This document shows, piece by piece, positions 44,214-53,043 of a DNA stretch of 64,000 nucleotides. Under the pieces are notes generated by a model. The model made no database searches and was not told the origin of the DNA. It saw only the letters and a list, made by a program, of their open reading frames with translations. The stretch spans positions 1-64,000 of the forward strand of contig JAHDQO010000021.1 in assembly GCA_018433765.1 (NCBI GenBank), written 5' to 3'. Position 1 is the stretch's first letter; each line of letters opens with the position of its first letter. A program made the translations under genes and the position numbers. Source of the stretch: Tissierellales bacterium (GTDB lineage: Bacteria; Bacillota; Clostridia; Tissierellales; Sedimentibacteraceae).

Positions 44214-44231
44214 GCTTTACGTAAGTAAAGC
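44214..44231. promoter_or_regulatory. Palindrome GCTTTAC-N4-GTAAAGC, probable Crp/Fnr operator
   Basis: An exact inverted repeat with a 4-base centre in the gap between divergent permease and regulator genes. It shares the TTAC-N4-GTAA core with the site at 12661-12674. Confidence 0.6.
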
Positions 44232-44325
44232 TTCCATAACTTTACACTTTTATCTTTTAACTTTTATCTTAATAAGCTTTTTCTTGTTTTTACTAATTTA
44301 TTATATTACAATTTACTTGGGAGGT

Positions 44326-45015
44326 ATGTTGCGTAGGCAACTTAACTTAAGAATGAAAGAATATATAGAAATTTTAGAACAAACAAGTCTTTTTTCTGGT
44401 ATAGCAAAAGAAGATATAAAAATAATGCTTAAATGCCTAAATGCTAGACAAATAGAATATAAAAGAAACGAAATGATAATTTGGGAAGGGAGTATTATAA
44501 ATGATATTGGAATTATACTATCAGGACATGCCCGCTCTATCAAAACAGATTCCTCTGGCAAGCTGATCATAGTAACTCTTTTAGGAAAAGGTAGTTATAC
44601 AGGAGTTCTTCTGGCAGCCAGCCGTAAAAGAAAAAGTCCTGTATCTGTTCAGGTACAAGATAATATATCTCTTCTGTCAATACCTATTGATAAAATAGTT
44701 AGTCAATGTTCACACTCATGTTCAAAACACAAGTTGCTACTGTATAACTACATTAATATTATCGCAGAGAAATCTATGGTTCTGCATGACAGGATTGACT
44801 GCTTAGTTAAACACACAGTAAGAGAAAAAGTATTAGCTTATTTATTAAGAATAGCTAAAGAAAATGAGAACCATGCTTTTACAATCCCACTAGACAGAAA
44901 AGCCATGTCAGAATATCTCAATGTTGAACGCAGTGCTCTTTCCAGAGAGCTTTCTAAAATGAAAAAAGATGGATTAATAGACTTTTATAAGAATAGATTT
45001 AAATTACTTTTTTAA
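44326..45015 (+). CDS. Crp/Fnr-family regulator, second cassette
   Basis: 229 residues from 44326. Upstream in-frame sequence encodes a hydrophobic stretch that is probably not translated. GGGAGG lies just before 44326, very close, so a TTG at 44329 or an ATG at 44353 may be the real start. Cyclic-nucleotide-binding-like domain (about 20-130), winged helix-turn-helix (about 160-225) with DRKAMSEYLNVERSALSREL. No Fnr-type N-terminal Cys set. It likely controls the divergent permease pair. Confidence 0.82.
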   Translation: MLRRQLNLRMKEYIEILEQTSLFSGIAKEDIKIMLKCLNARQIEYKRNEMIIWEGSIINDIGIILSGHARSIKTDSSGKLIIVTLLGKGSYTGVLLAASRKRKSPVSVQVQDNISLLSIPIDKIVSQCSHSCSKHKLLLYNYINIIAEKSMVLHDRIDCLVKHTVREKVLAYLLRIAKENENHAFTIPLDRKAMSEYLNVERSALSRELSKMKKDGLIDFYKNRFKLLF

Positions 45016-45024
45016 TTAATAAAC

Positions 45025-45053
45025 AAGCACCAAGATTTTTAATCTTAGTGCTT
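45025..45053. terminator. Terminator between convergent genes
   Basis: AAGCACCAAGATT and AATCTTAGTGCTT around a 3-base loop, with one mismatched position. T-rich tails on both sides. Confidence 0.8.
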
Positions 45054-45062
45054 TTATCTAAC

Positions 45063-46799
45063 TCACAGATACCGTACAGCAAAGGCATACATGATATGAT
45101 TTTCATTTTCCCATTTACAGTCAATGACGTAGTATTCCGTTTTGTTTTTCCCATCATATATTAAAGTAATGTAGTTATTTTTTACATTAATATCTTCTAA
45201 CATTCCATTTATGTCACGCTTAACTATAACAGTTTTTGGAGGATAGCTGCCAAAATTCATACTCACCATAGTACCATTAGCTACAGACTGAGGAATACCA
45301 TCTGCTTTTTTAAACTGTTCATCAAAAACTTCACTATAGCTTTTATATTCTGATATTGGTTCATCATTCCATTTTAGAATATAAGTAATAAATTCAAGAT
45401 TCCTTTCTTTTACCAAATCGTTAGGAAGATTTTGGCTCAAATGCTTGCCTGTTGCGGTAAGAAAAAAGGGTATGGAGTTACTACTAATCTGAAGTGTATC
45501 ACTTTTTACTGTCACACGAAAATATATTGTTTCTCTTTTTCCATTCGGCCATTCTAGTTGTGCATAGTAATCATATACTCCAGCTTCATCATTAACAAGA
45601 ATAATGCCATCCTTTATTGCAGACTGAAGGATAATATTGTTTGTTCCACCTTCTTTTACAACAACTGAAAGTACATTAGCTTTTTCTTCATTAAAATGAA
45701 ACTCTAAATCAGAAGTATATCCTTGCTTAAATATAAATCCTCTTAATTTATCAAGCTCAGATAATATCTGTTCATCACTTACATTACTTGTTCGCCCATA
45801 CTCACAGCCAATGGGAGCATTATCATTTGCTGTCATGACATAAAAATTGTAAGAATCTTTTATATCTTGACTGCTGACCACCTGTTTTTTAGGATTTGCT
45901 AAAAGTCCAACACTAATTACTACAACTATCAAAACTGCTGCGATAACTACCCAAAACAAAGATTTTTTATAGTTCAGCACATTTTTAATTCTGCCTTTTA
46001 TATTGCTTTCACCAAAGGCAAGAGGGCTTCCATTTATAATTCTTCTGTTCATAGACAATGATAGCAGTAAAGTTGAATAATCCTTCTTAATTTCACTGCC
46101 CATTTCTTTTATTACACGTTCATCGCAGGAAAGTTCCATATCTGTCCCCATAAGGAAAAAAGCAAGCCATACTAGAGGATTAAACCAGTGAACGCACACA
46201 ACCAAGAAAGCTAAAGGTTTTATTATATAATCAAACCTTTTAATATGTATCTGCTCATGCCTTATAATACAGCTTCTTTCCATCTGTGAAAGTCTTGAAG
46301 GAATGTAGATTTTGGGATTTATCATGCCTAGTACAAATGGTGTTTTTAAATTTTCAGCTTCATAAATATTATTTATTTTAGGTAACGATGAAGAAAGACT
46401 TCGCTTTAATTTCAAAGCTGAGATAATGCTGTATATTACAAGGGCAGCAACACCTATTAACCAAATAACAGATAAGGTAAAAAATATACTATGCGATGTA
46501 TTTGCACTACTAGTAATAGTAGATGGTAAATTTTCTGAAACAGTTTGAGTAATACTATCGATTTGAAAACTTTGATGACTAGAGGCATTATTAATAATAG
46601 TAGTTGGATTTGCTGGTAATAGACTAAAAACACTTTCAAATGAAAATGGACATATAAGCCTGAAAAACACTACACCCCACAATGCATATGATAAAATCTT
46701 AGGTGCCTTTTTTAGAAATAACCGTACTATTACAACAAACAGTATTACATAACTAGCGGTAATACTCATGTTTAAAACGCCTAAAAACAACTTATCCAT
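45063..46799 (-). CDS. BlaR1/MecR1-like M56 membrane metalloprotease
   Basis: 578 residues from the ATG at 46799, 2 bases after the repressor stop. Membrane helices lie in 1-300, with the zinc motif HEQIH and the following ELSCDERVI in a cytoplasmic loop. The C-terminal 270 residues are extracellular but lack the penicillin-binding triad (SxxK, SxN, KTG), so beta-lactam sensing is not supported. It should transduce an outside signal by cleaving the cognate BlaI-type repressor. Confidence 0.85.
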   Translation of the reverse strand: MDKLFLGVLNMSITASYVILFVVIVRLFLKKAPKILSYALWGVVFFRLICPFSFESVFSLLPANPTTIINNASSHQSFQIDSITQTVSENLPSTITSSANTSHSIFFTLSVIWLIGVAALVIYSIISALKLKRSLSSSLPKINNIYEAENLKTPFVLGMINPKIYIPSRLSQMERSCIIRHEQIHIKRFDYIIKPLAFLVVCVHWFNPLVWLAFFLMGTDMELSCDERVIKEMGSEIKKDYSTLLLSLSMNRRIINGSPLAFGESNIKGRIKNVLNYKKSLFWVVIAAVLIVVVISVGLLANPKKQVVSSQDIKDSYNFYVMTANDNAPIGCEYGRTSNVSDEQILSELDKLRGFIFKQGYTSDLEFHFNEEKANVLSVVVKEGGTNNIILQSAIKDGIILVNDEAGVYDYYAQLEWPNGKRETIYFRVTVKSDTLQISSNSIPFFLTATGKHLSQNLPNDLVKERNLEFITYILKWNDEPISEYKSYSEVFDEQFKKADGIPQSVANGTMVSMNFGSYPPKTVIVKRDINGMLEDINVKNNYITLIYDGKNKTEYYVIDCKWENENHIMYAFAVRYL

Positions 46800-46801
46800 A
46801 C

Positions 46802-47164
46802 TCAACTCTCCTTATGATCGTCAATTAATTTTTTCAGTTCAGCAGCCTGAGATTTACTTAACTTCTTACCGCCTATAAAAGCTGTTAAAAACTTTGGAAG
46901 AGAACCTCCAAATATATCTTCAACAAATTGCTGACTTTTAAGTCCGTAGAATTCATCTTTTTTTATTAGTGATGTAACAACTGCATTTTTATTTTGTAAA
47001 ATTCCTCGGTCACATAGTTTCTTTAAAACTGTATAGGTAGTTGACTTTTTCCAGCTTAATTCACATTCACAAAGTTTTACCAATTTACCTGAATTGATAG
47101 GTTCGTTCTTCCACACTAAATCTGTAAATTTTGCTTCACCTTCAGCAAGCTTATATTTTTTCAA
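46802..47164 (-). CDS. BlaI/MecI-family repressor
   Basis: 120 residues with a TTG start after GGAG. The winged helix has LCECELSWKKSTTYTVLKKL, typical of the recognition region, and the C-terminal half makes the dimer. Two matching operators lie just upstream (47181-47235). Co-transcribed with the M56 protease gene. No beta-lactamase gene is nearby. Confidence 0.9.
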   Translation of the reverse strand: MKKYKLAEGEAKFTDLVWKNEPINSGKLVKLCECELSWKKSTTYTVLKKLCDRGILQNKNAVVTSLIKKDEFYGLKSQQFVEDIFGGSLPKFLTAFIGGKKLSKSQAAELKKLIDDHKES

Positions 47165-47180
47165 AATATCATCTCCTTCA

Positions 47181-47235
47181 TTTGGTCTATTGCCAATAAA
47201 CTTTGTTTTCTTTAGTCTATCGCAAATAGACCAAA
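47181..47235. promoter_or_regulatory. Twin BlaI-type operators
   Basis: Two related palindromes, 47181-47205 (TTTGGTCTATTGCCAATAAA...) and 47211-47235 (TTTAGTCTATCGCAAATAGA...), with an exact 30-base offset. They share GTCTAT half-sites and start 16 bases upstream of the repressor start codon. Confidence 0.7.
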
Positions 47236-47251
47236 AAGTAAAGAGAAAATA

Positions 47252-48427
47252 TTACAATCTTTCGCTTAACCAACTGTCAATAGTATCAAGAAGCAATTTA
47301 CAATTACCAACTTGACAATGATTCTCGGCACATTCTTTATTATTAAAAATTCTAAAAGTCATAGAATTTACATTGTTAAAAGCATCAATCATAAATTTAT
47401 AAAAATCTATAGGAATAAAATGATCGTTATCTCCAGCTAAAATCAAAATATCCTGTGAAACATTCATTCCAATGTCAGTTACATTATATTTTTTTGCTTT
47501 ATTAAAGAAATCAAACGGAGTTTTAGAATCAAATATTTCCATACCATGTCTAATTCCCCATTCAGCAAGCATATCACTCTTCATCATATTATTTATTAAA
47601 AAATTTATAGTATTTTTACAATTAAACTTAAATAAGATTTTCAAAATATTTTGTACTCTTTTATTTCTTGTAGATATTAATACATCATAAAAATTATGCA
47701 TAAGACCTACTGATACAACTCTTTTAATTCTTTTTTCAAAAGCTCCTGCTCTTGGTGCTAACATTGCTCCTAGAGATAATCCAATAATTGTAGATTCATT
47801 TATATCAAATTTATCATGTATTGCTGTAACTATTCTTTCCCATTCAAATGTAAATGGTATTTTTTCAATACGATTTGCATATCCTTGACCGGGTCCATCA
47901 AAAAGAATAACACGATACCCTTTACTTCTAAGATATAGAATCGAATCAAAAAACTCTTCCATATATGAGTCAAAACCTCCATGCAAAATTAATGTATCTT
48001 TCAATTTACCTTCTGGATTAACTAAATAATATGGTACTCTTTTTTTATCATATTTTATAAATCCTTTTTCAACAATGTTACTTTCAAAATATTTATAATT
48101 CTTTAGATTAAACAAATTCAAAGCTCTGTTATAAGCTGTTAACTTTCTATTATCTTCTACTCCTAAGAAAAAATCGACCAATCTATAGCAAGCTATTGCA
48201 TTATCAATATTACCTTTTTGTTCTTGGATAGCCGCTTCAGCATAGCACTTGTCTACTAAACTCTTAATATTTCTTAAATTAGAACTTATTTTTTTAATCA
48301 GTTCAATATCTGCATTGCTCCAATTTATTGCTCTATTTAATTGATAATTTATATTACTATTCTCGTGTAACTCATATGTTCCTTTCTTAAAACTTGGTAT
48401 TTGGTTCATGTCTAAAACTTTATTCAT
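47252..48427 (-). CDS. Alpha/beta hydrolase
   Basis: 391 residues from the ATG after GGAGG at 48427. The alpha/beta hydrolase core covers about 135-390: oxyanion region LHGGFDSYMEE, FDGPGQGYANR, and nucleophile Ser in GLSLGA. Near the end, LAGDNDHFIP supplies the Asp and CAENHCQVG the likely His. The N-terminal 130 residues are a helical cap or TPR-like region, as in FrsA-type enzymes. Substrate unknown. Downstream of the MarR and ATC-hydrolase-like genes. Confidence 0.85.
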   Translation of the reverse strand: MNKVLDMNQIPSFKKGTYELHENSNINYQLNRAINWSNADIELIKKISSNLRNIKSLVDKCYAEAAIQEQKGNIDNAIACYRLVDFFLGVEDNRKLTAYNRALNLFNLKNYKYFESNIVEKGFIKYDKKRVPYYLVNPEGKLKDTLILHGGFDSYMEEFFDSILYLRSKGYRVILFDGPGQGYANRIEKIPFTFEWERIVTAIHDKFDINESTIIGLSLGAMLAPRAGAFEKRIKRVVSVGLMHNFYDVLISTRNKRVQNILKILFKFNCKNTINFLINNMMKSDMLAEWGIRHGMEIFDSKTPFDFFNKAKKYNVTDIGMNVSQDILILAGDNDHFIPIDFYKFMIDAFNNVNSMTFRIFNNKECAENHCQVGNCKLLLDTIDSWLSERL

Positions 48428-48468
48428 AATGTAGCTACCTCCATATATACTATTCCGCAATCTCTTTC

Positions 48469-49086
48469 TTATATATGTTTTTCAATTACAAACATACATT
48501 CAGAAGCCCCATCTACCATCCTATTTTTAATTCCATTACGATGAAACGTAATTTTTTCTGGCAGATATGAATTAAAAATTGCATTATCTATACTGCACAT
48601 TATACGTGTTAATTCTGGTACACCTAAATACTTAAAAAACTCATAAAACATACATTTAGTAACTTTATACATATACTTACTTTCTGTTTGAGATATTATT
48701 TCCATTTTATTAAGTTTTGTTGATCCTTCATTTTTAGCACGCTGTTGATATTTAATTAAATTTTCAAATGTTCTATTATCTTCTACATTTCTAAAATTAG
48801 CTTGTTGAACAGCTAAGCCTGAACACAATACTACAGCTCTAATTACTTCAAAAGCCTTTTCTTTTTCTATTTCTCTTTTTAGCCTAATATATAACCAAGC
48901 AATCAACCCACTCGAATTGACAAATTGTTTTGGTAAATCCATTTCTATATTTTTCTTAAATTTCTTAAAACTTAGTATGCTTTTAATAAAAAATAATGTT
49001 GGTTTCTCAATATATCCTTTTAGTATACCTATTATAATCATTGCACTTGCAGGTTTTGCAATGTTATCAATATTAGTTTTTATCAT
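48469..49086 (-). CDS. L-2-amino-thiazoline-4-carboxylate hydrolase-like protein
   Basis: 205 residues from the ATG at 49086, which follows AAAGGGTG; it overlaps the MarR stop by 14 bases. The C-terminal motif run MCSIDNAIFNSYLP then FHRNGIKNRMVDGASECMF matches the ATC-hydrolase family (C-x2-D-x-, H/Y..., G-x3-C). Family members open thiazoline rings, but many are of unknown substrate. Probably regulated by the upstream MarR protein. Confidence 0.65.
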   Translation of the reverse strand: MIKTNIDNIAKPASAMIIIGILKGYIEKPTLFFIKSILSFKKFKKNIEMDLPKQFVNSSGLIAWLYIRLKREIEKEKAFEVIRAVVLCSGLAVQQANFRNVEDNRTFENLIKYQQRAKNEGSTKLNKMEIISQTESKYMYKVTKCMFYEFFKYLGVPELTRIMCSIDNAIFNSYLPEKITFHRNGIKNRMVDGASECMFVIEKHI

Positions 49087-49570
49087 GATTACACCCTTTA
49101 TAATTATGTTCATCATCTAATTTTTTTATATGTTTCAATAAATAATCTTTTGTAAATTCATACATTTTCAGAATTGTTTCTTCATTTTTAATAACAAATT
49201 TATAAAATTCTTCAGTTGGTTCACCAAAAAAATCTTCATGAAATTTTTCATGTCCTTGACATGCTAATAACCCTTTTTCACTTAATTTAAAATAAGTATT
49301 CTTATTATTAGATGTTTTTTTATATCGGCTCAATAACTCTTTTCGCTCTAATTTTTGTATTATTTTAAAAATAGCACCTTTAGTAACCCCTAATTTTTGA
49401 GCTATTTGAGTCATGTTAATTTCATCATTGTCTTTAATAAATACTAATGTATGTATCTCAGATGGATATAACTCTATTCCGTTAAATTCTCGTTTAACTT
49501 TTTCAGTTTTGTCAATGAGTTCCATATATATATTGGATACTTCCATAAATTCATTAATTACTTTCTTCAT
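49073..49570 (-). CDS. MarR-family repressor
   Basis: 165 residues. The winged helix-turn-helix has NMTQIAQKLGVTKGAIFKII, followed by the wing. AGGAG precedes the ATG. Twin operators lie inside and beside its promoter, so it represses itself and the two downstream enzyme genes. The ligand is unknown. Confidence 0.88.
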   Translation of the reverse strand: MKKVINEFMEVSNIYMELIDKTEKVKREFNGIELYPSEIHTLVFIKDNDEINMTQIAQKLGVTKGAIFKIIQKLERKELLSRYKKTSNNKNTYFKLSEKGLLACQGHEKFHEDFFGEPTEEFYKFVIKNEETILKMYEFTKDYLLKHIKKLDDEHNYKGCNHDKN

Positions 49571-49593
49571 TTTTATTCTCCTAAATTAATTTT

Positions 49594-49633
49594 GTAATAC
49601 AGGTATACTAAATATAGTAATACAGGTATACTA
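49594..49633. promoter_or_regulatory. Two identical 17-bp MarR operators
   Basis: GTAATACAGGTATACTA occurs at 49594-49610 and again at 49617-49633, with the palindromic core ATAC-N2-GTAT. One copy fills the promoter spacer; the other lies downstream of the -10. Confidence 0.8.
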
Positions 49634-49642
49634 TTTTGTCAA
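49614..49642 (-). promoter_or_regulatory. Promoter of the MarR operon
   Basis: On the minus strand, TTGACA (49637-49642), a 17-base spacer and TACTAT (49614-49619), interlaced with the operators. Confidence 0.8.
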
Positions 49643-49672
49643 GTTATTAATTTAAATTAATTTCAAACATAA

Positions 49673-49710
49673 AAAATGACTGAATTTTAAACTAATTTCA
49701 GTCATTTTTT
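49673..49710 (-). terminator. Terminator after the UvrA-like gene
   Basis: AATGACTGAA and TTCAGTCATT with runs of A and T outside. Works on the minus strand. Confidence 0.8.
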
Positions 49711-49732
49711 TCTATATTATTAACTTTGTACT

Positions 49733-52700
49733 TTATTTTTTTAACCAACCCTCATTAACGACATATCCACCTAAATCTCCACCTTTTGGACCCATCTCAA
49801 TTATCCAATCTGATTGCTTTATAAGCAGAGGATTATGCTCTATTACTACAACAGTAGCTCCACTACTAGTAAGCTCTTTTAAAATGAAGATAAGTTTTTT
49901 TACATCTTCATCGTGAAGTCCTGTTGTAGGTTCATCAAGAATATACAATACATCTTTTGTTTTACCTAGACATAGTTCTTTTGCAAGCTTTATTCTTTGA
50001 GCTTCTCCTCCTGATAAAGTTGTTGCACTTTGACCTAGCTTTAGATAAGATATCCCTACTTTATCAAGCATATCTAGTACATTAAAAATCTTTTCTTCTT
50101 GTTTAAATATTTCTTTTACATCATTAATTTCAAGCTCTAATAAATCAGAAATAGTATATCCTTTATATTTTACTTCTAAAATCTCATCCTTATATCTTTT
50201 ACCCTTACATTTTGTGCATGTAGTATAAATATCCGGCATAAAATGCATAGGAACAGCTATTTTACCAACTCCTTTACATGCTGGACACTGTCCTTTCTTG
50301 CTGTTGAAACTAAAATGTTCTTTTGATAATTTTTTCTTTTTTGCCTCATCTAAATTTGCATAAAAATCTCTTATTAAGTCAAATACTCCTGAATAAGTTG
50401 CAGGGTTAGATCTTGGTGTCTTGCCAATTGCTTTTTGACTCACGTGATAAACCTCTTTTAAATTGTCAATCCCGATAATTTTCTTATAATCGCCCATAGT
50501 ATCAGTTCTCTTTCCAAGTGATTTTAAAACAGCAGGATATAAAGTTTTTGATACAATACTGCTCTTACCTGACCCACTAACACCAATAACGCAAGTTAGT
50601 TTTGAAAGTGGTATTGAAATATCAATATTTTTTAGATTGTTGGTCGTTACACTTTTTAATGATATTTTTTTATCATCACTTATAAACTTTCCTTTAGGAT
50701 GAAAATTAAATTCTTCTGGAATTACCTGCTCATTGTTTTTAACTTTTTGCGCACGAATTAATTCTCCACCATATTTTCCTGCTCTTGGACCTATCTCCAC
50801 TATGTAGTCTGCCATGTTAATAAATGCCTTTTTGTGTTCGACCATAATAACTGTATTATTTAATTTTTTCAAGTCTTTAATAGTTTTTATAAGAAAGCTA
50901 TAATCCCTAGGGTGTAGCCCTTTGGATGGTTCATCCATTATATAAAGAATGTTTGAAAGTCCTGAACCAAATTGTGTCGCTATTTTGAGTCTTTGAGCTT
51001 CTCCACCTGATAAAGAAGGTATACTTCTATTTATACTTAAATAGCTTAATCCAACTTGGTCTATCTTATTTAATCTATATAAAATCTTTATAAAAATTGC
51101 TTTAGATTTTTCTTTTTCTGTATTAGTTAATGCTTTGTATGTTTTGTGGCACCAATTTCTCAGCCTTGTTATATTCATCGACGCAGCTTCAGGATATCTT
51201 GTTTTACCTATTGTTACTAAACGTCCTTCTTCCAATAAACGCTCCCCATTACATCGGCTGCATTTCTTTTTTATAATGAATGGTTCCAAATGTGCTATAG
51301 ATTTTTCTGAATTGTTATCACGTAATAGTCGGTACATAGTATTCACTACACCTTCTACAGGTCTTGTTATGGTTCCTTTTCTGCCGTTAGGATTTTCATA
51401 ATTTAAACTAACTTCTCTGCCATTTGTTCCATAGAAAAGCTGTTTTTTAAATTCATCAGACAGATATTTAAAAGGTACTTCTATATCTTCATTCATATCT
51501 TCAGCTAGAGCTAGCACTTCGCCTCTCATCCAGTTTGCATTAGGCTTTTCTCTGTGTTTTCTTAAATTCCCCCACCAAGTAGAAGCTCCATCTAAGATAG
51601 ATTTCTCAGGGTTATTTACAATAAGATTAACGTCAATCTGCAGTTCTTCACCTAGACCTTTACAGACAGGACACATATAATCTGGGTTATTATAGCTGAA
51701 CACTCCTGGTGTTAGTGCAAAAAAGATAGCACCACATTCTCTGCATACATTGTTTACAGGTACAGATTGATGACAGTGAGGACATGTTCTTTTACCAATA
51801 GCTGCATATAATAATTTTAAATAATCTCCTATTCTAGAAACCGATCCAACTGTTGATCTTGGATTCATACCTAAGTTTCTCTGCTCAATAGCAATAGATG
51901 GCTGTAATCCAGTTATTTTTTTTACCTTAGAATCATTAAGGTCATTGCCAATGTGTGAATTTGAAGAAACTAAATCAATGAATTGTTTTTGACTTTCATG
52001 ATATATGGTATCGAACGCTAAACTTGATTTTCCACTTCCACTGACACCTGTTATTACTGTAATCTGCTCTTTAGGAATTTTTACAGATATATCTTTTAAA
52101 TTGTGGATAGATGCATGTTCTATAACAATTTCATTTGAATTTACCTTTTCAATATCCAAACTGCTTTCTGGTTCAAGTTCTTTAACATAGACTTTTTCTT
52201 CATCCATCGTACTTTCTGATTTGTTATCAATTACTTTACTATTCATACTTGATTCTTTAAAAACCTTATATCCAGTCCAATGCTCTACCCACTCTGGAAC
52301 AATTACCTCATCAAAAATAGGAATAGAATTATAAGGCATAATTTGCAGTATCTTTGTGTTTTCAAAGCCGTCAAATCCACAGATTTTTAAAAAATGGTTA
52401 TACTTATCCACAGATTCTACCTTTACTACTGTGGATGCAAGAGGATTTGGTCTTACTGGTGATCTTGTAGCAAAAATGCCGCATCTTGGTGCATTTTCGT
52501 AAGGTGGTTTACACATACAATTTCTACGATATATTGGTTTATTAAACTTATCAAACCACCAAAGCACTCTTAAATAATCGCCTGCTACTATCGATTCTAG
52601 AGCTGATTTAATTTGAAAGCTTGAAAGATTTTGAGATTCTCTAAACTGTATTACACCTTTGTTGTTTATGAATAGATACTCACCAATAGGTTCTCCTTTA

Positions 52701-53029
52701 AATGTAATGCTAGCAGTTTTCTGATTATTATTTATATTTTTTATTCTTTCTTCACATGGGTAATAGGGTTTTATATCTACAATTTCACCTTTTATCTCTT
52801 CATCAATTATGATTTCACCATTCTTTTCATTGAGCTTTTGAATTTTTACTCCATAACAATTAAAGCTTTTTTCATTTTTGGTGAAAATAAGACAATGACT
52901 AAAATTACCTAATTTTATAATTAATTTTTCATAACCCTTTTTGAGAGTAATTTTTGCTATTTTTTGTTTGTCAGCTGTTTTATTTATAATTTTATAATCT
53001 ACAATAGATTTAAATACTATTTTATTCAC
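49733..53029 (-). CDS. Fusion of TrmO/TsaA-like domains with a UvrA-like ATPase
   Basis: 1098 residues, GTG start after GGAGG. Residues 110-255 carry a TrmO (UPF0066) domain: CGIFATRSPVRPNPLAST is its signature. Residues 1-95 look like a second, degenerate copy ending in VDIKPYYP. From about 300 a UvrA-type double ATPase follows: two Walker A motifs GVSGSGKSS, signatures SLSGGEAQR and TLSGGEAQR, and zinc modules with CxxC pairs. The UvrA part is about 800 residues, shorter than canonical UvrA (about 940), like UvrA2 proteins. True UvrA functions in DNA repair; UvrA2-type proteins are linked to drug tolerance. Confidence 0.85.
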   Translation of the reverse strand: MNKIVFKSIVDYKIINKTADKQKIAKITLKKGYEKLIIKLGNFSHCLIFTKNEKSFNCYGVKIQKLNEKNGEIIIDEEIKGEIVDIKPYYPCEERIKNINNNQKTASITFKGEPIGEYLFINNKGVIQFRESQNLSSFQIKSALESIVAGDYLRVLWWFDKFNKPIYRRNCMCKPPYENAPRCGIFATRSPVRPNPLASTVVKVESVDKYNHFLKICGFDGFENTKILQIMPYNSIPIFDEVIVPEWVEHWTGYKVFKESSMNSKVIDNKSESTMDEEKVYVKELEPESSLDIEKVNSNEIVIEHASIHNLKDISVKIPKEQITVITGVSGSGKSSLAFDTIYHESQKQFIDLVSSNSHIGNDLNDSKVKKITGLQPSIAIEQRNLGMNPRSTVGSVSRIGDYLKLLYAAIGKRTCPHCHQSVPVNNVCRECGAIFFALTPGVFSYNNPDYMCPVCKGLGEELQIDVNLIVNNPEKSILDGASTWWGNLRKHREKPNANWMRGEVLALAEDMNEDIEVPFKYLSDEFKKQLFYGTNGREVSLNYENPNGRKGTITRPVEGVVNTMYRLLRDNNSEKSIAHLEPFIIKKKCSRCNGERLLEEGRLVTIGKTRYPEAASMNITRLRNWCHKTYKALTNTEKEKSKAIFIKILYRLNKIDQVGLSYLSINRSIPSLSGGEAQRLKIATQFGSGLSNILYIMDEPSKGLHPRDYSFLIKTIKDLKKLNNTVIMVEHKKAFINMADYIVEIGPRAGKYGGELIRAQKVKNNEQVIPEEFNFHPKGKFISDDKKISLKSVTTNNLKNIDISIPLSKLTCVIGVSGSGKSSIVSKTLYPAVLKSLGKRTDTMGDYKKIIGIDNLKEVYHVSQKAIGKTPRSNPATYSGVFDLIRDFYANLDEAKKKKLSKEHFSFNSKKGQCPACKGVGKIAVPMHFMPDIYTTCTKCKGKRYKDEILEVKYKGYTISDLLELEINDVKEIFKQEEKIFNVLDMLDKVGISYLKLGQSATTLSGGEAQRIKLAKELCLGKTKDVLYILDEPTTGLHDEDVKKLIFILKELTSSGATVVVIEHNPLLIKQSDWIIEMGPKGGDLGGYVVNEGWLKK

Positions 53030-53043
53030 TGCTCCTCCTCTTC

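Noticed and set aside
44194-44325. Hydrophobic N-terminal extension of the second Crp/Fnr regulator
   Set aside because: A Crp/Fnr protein with a membrane stretch is unlikely, the segment covers the palindrome, and GGGAGG lies at 44319-44324.
45063-47164. Beta-lactam resistance locus
   Set aside because: No beta-lactamase gene and no penicillin-binding triad in the M56 protein.
49733-53029. Housekeeping excinuclease subunit UvrA
   Set aside because: The UvrA part is short, the N-terminus is TrmO-like, and no uvrB or uvrC is nearby. A UvrA2-like role is more fitting.
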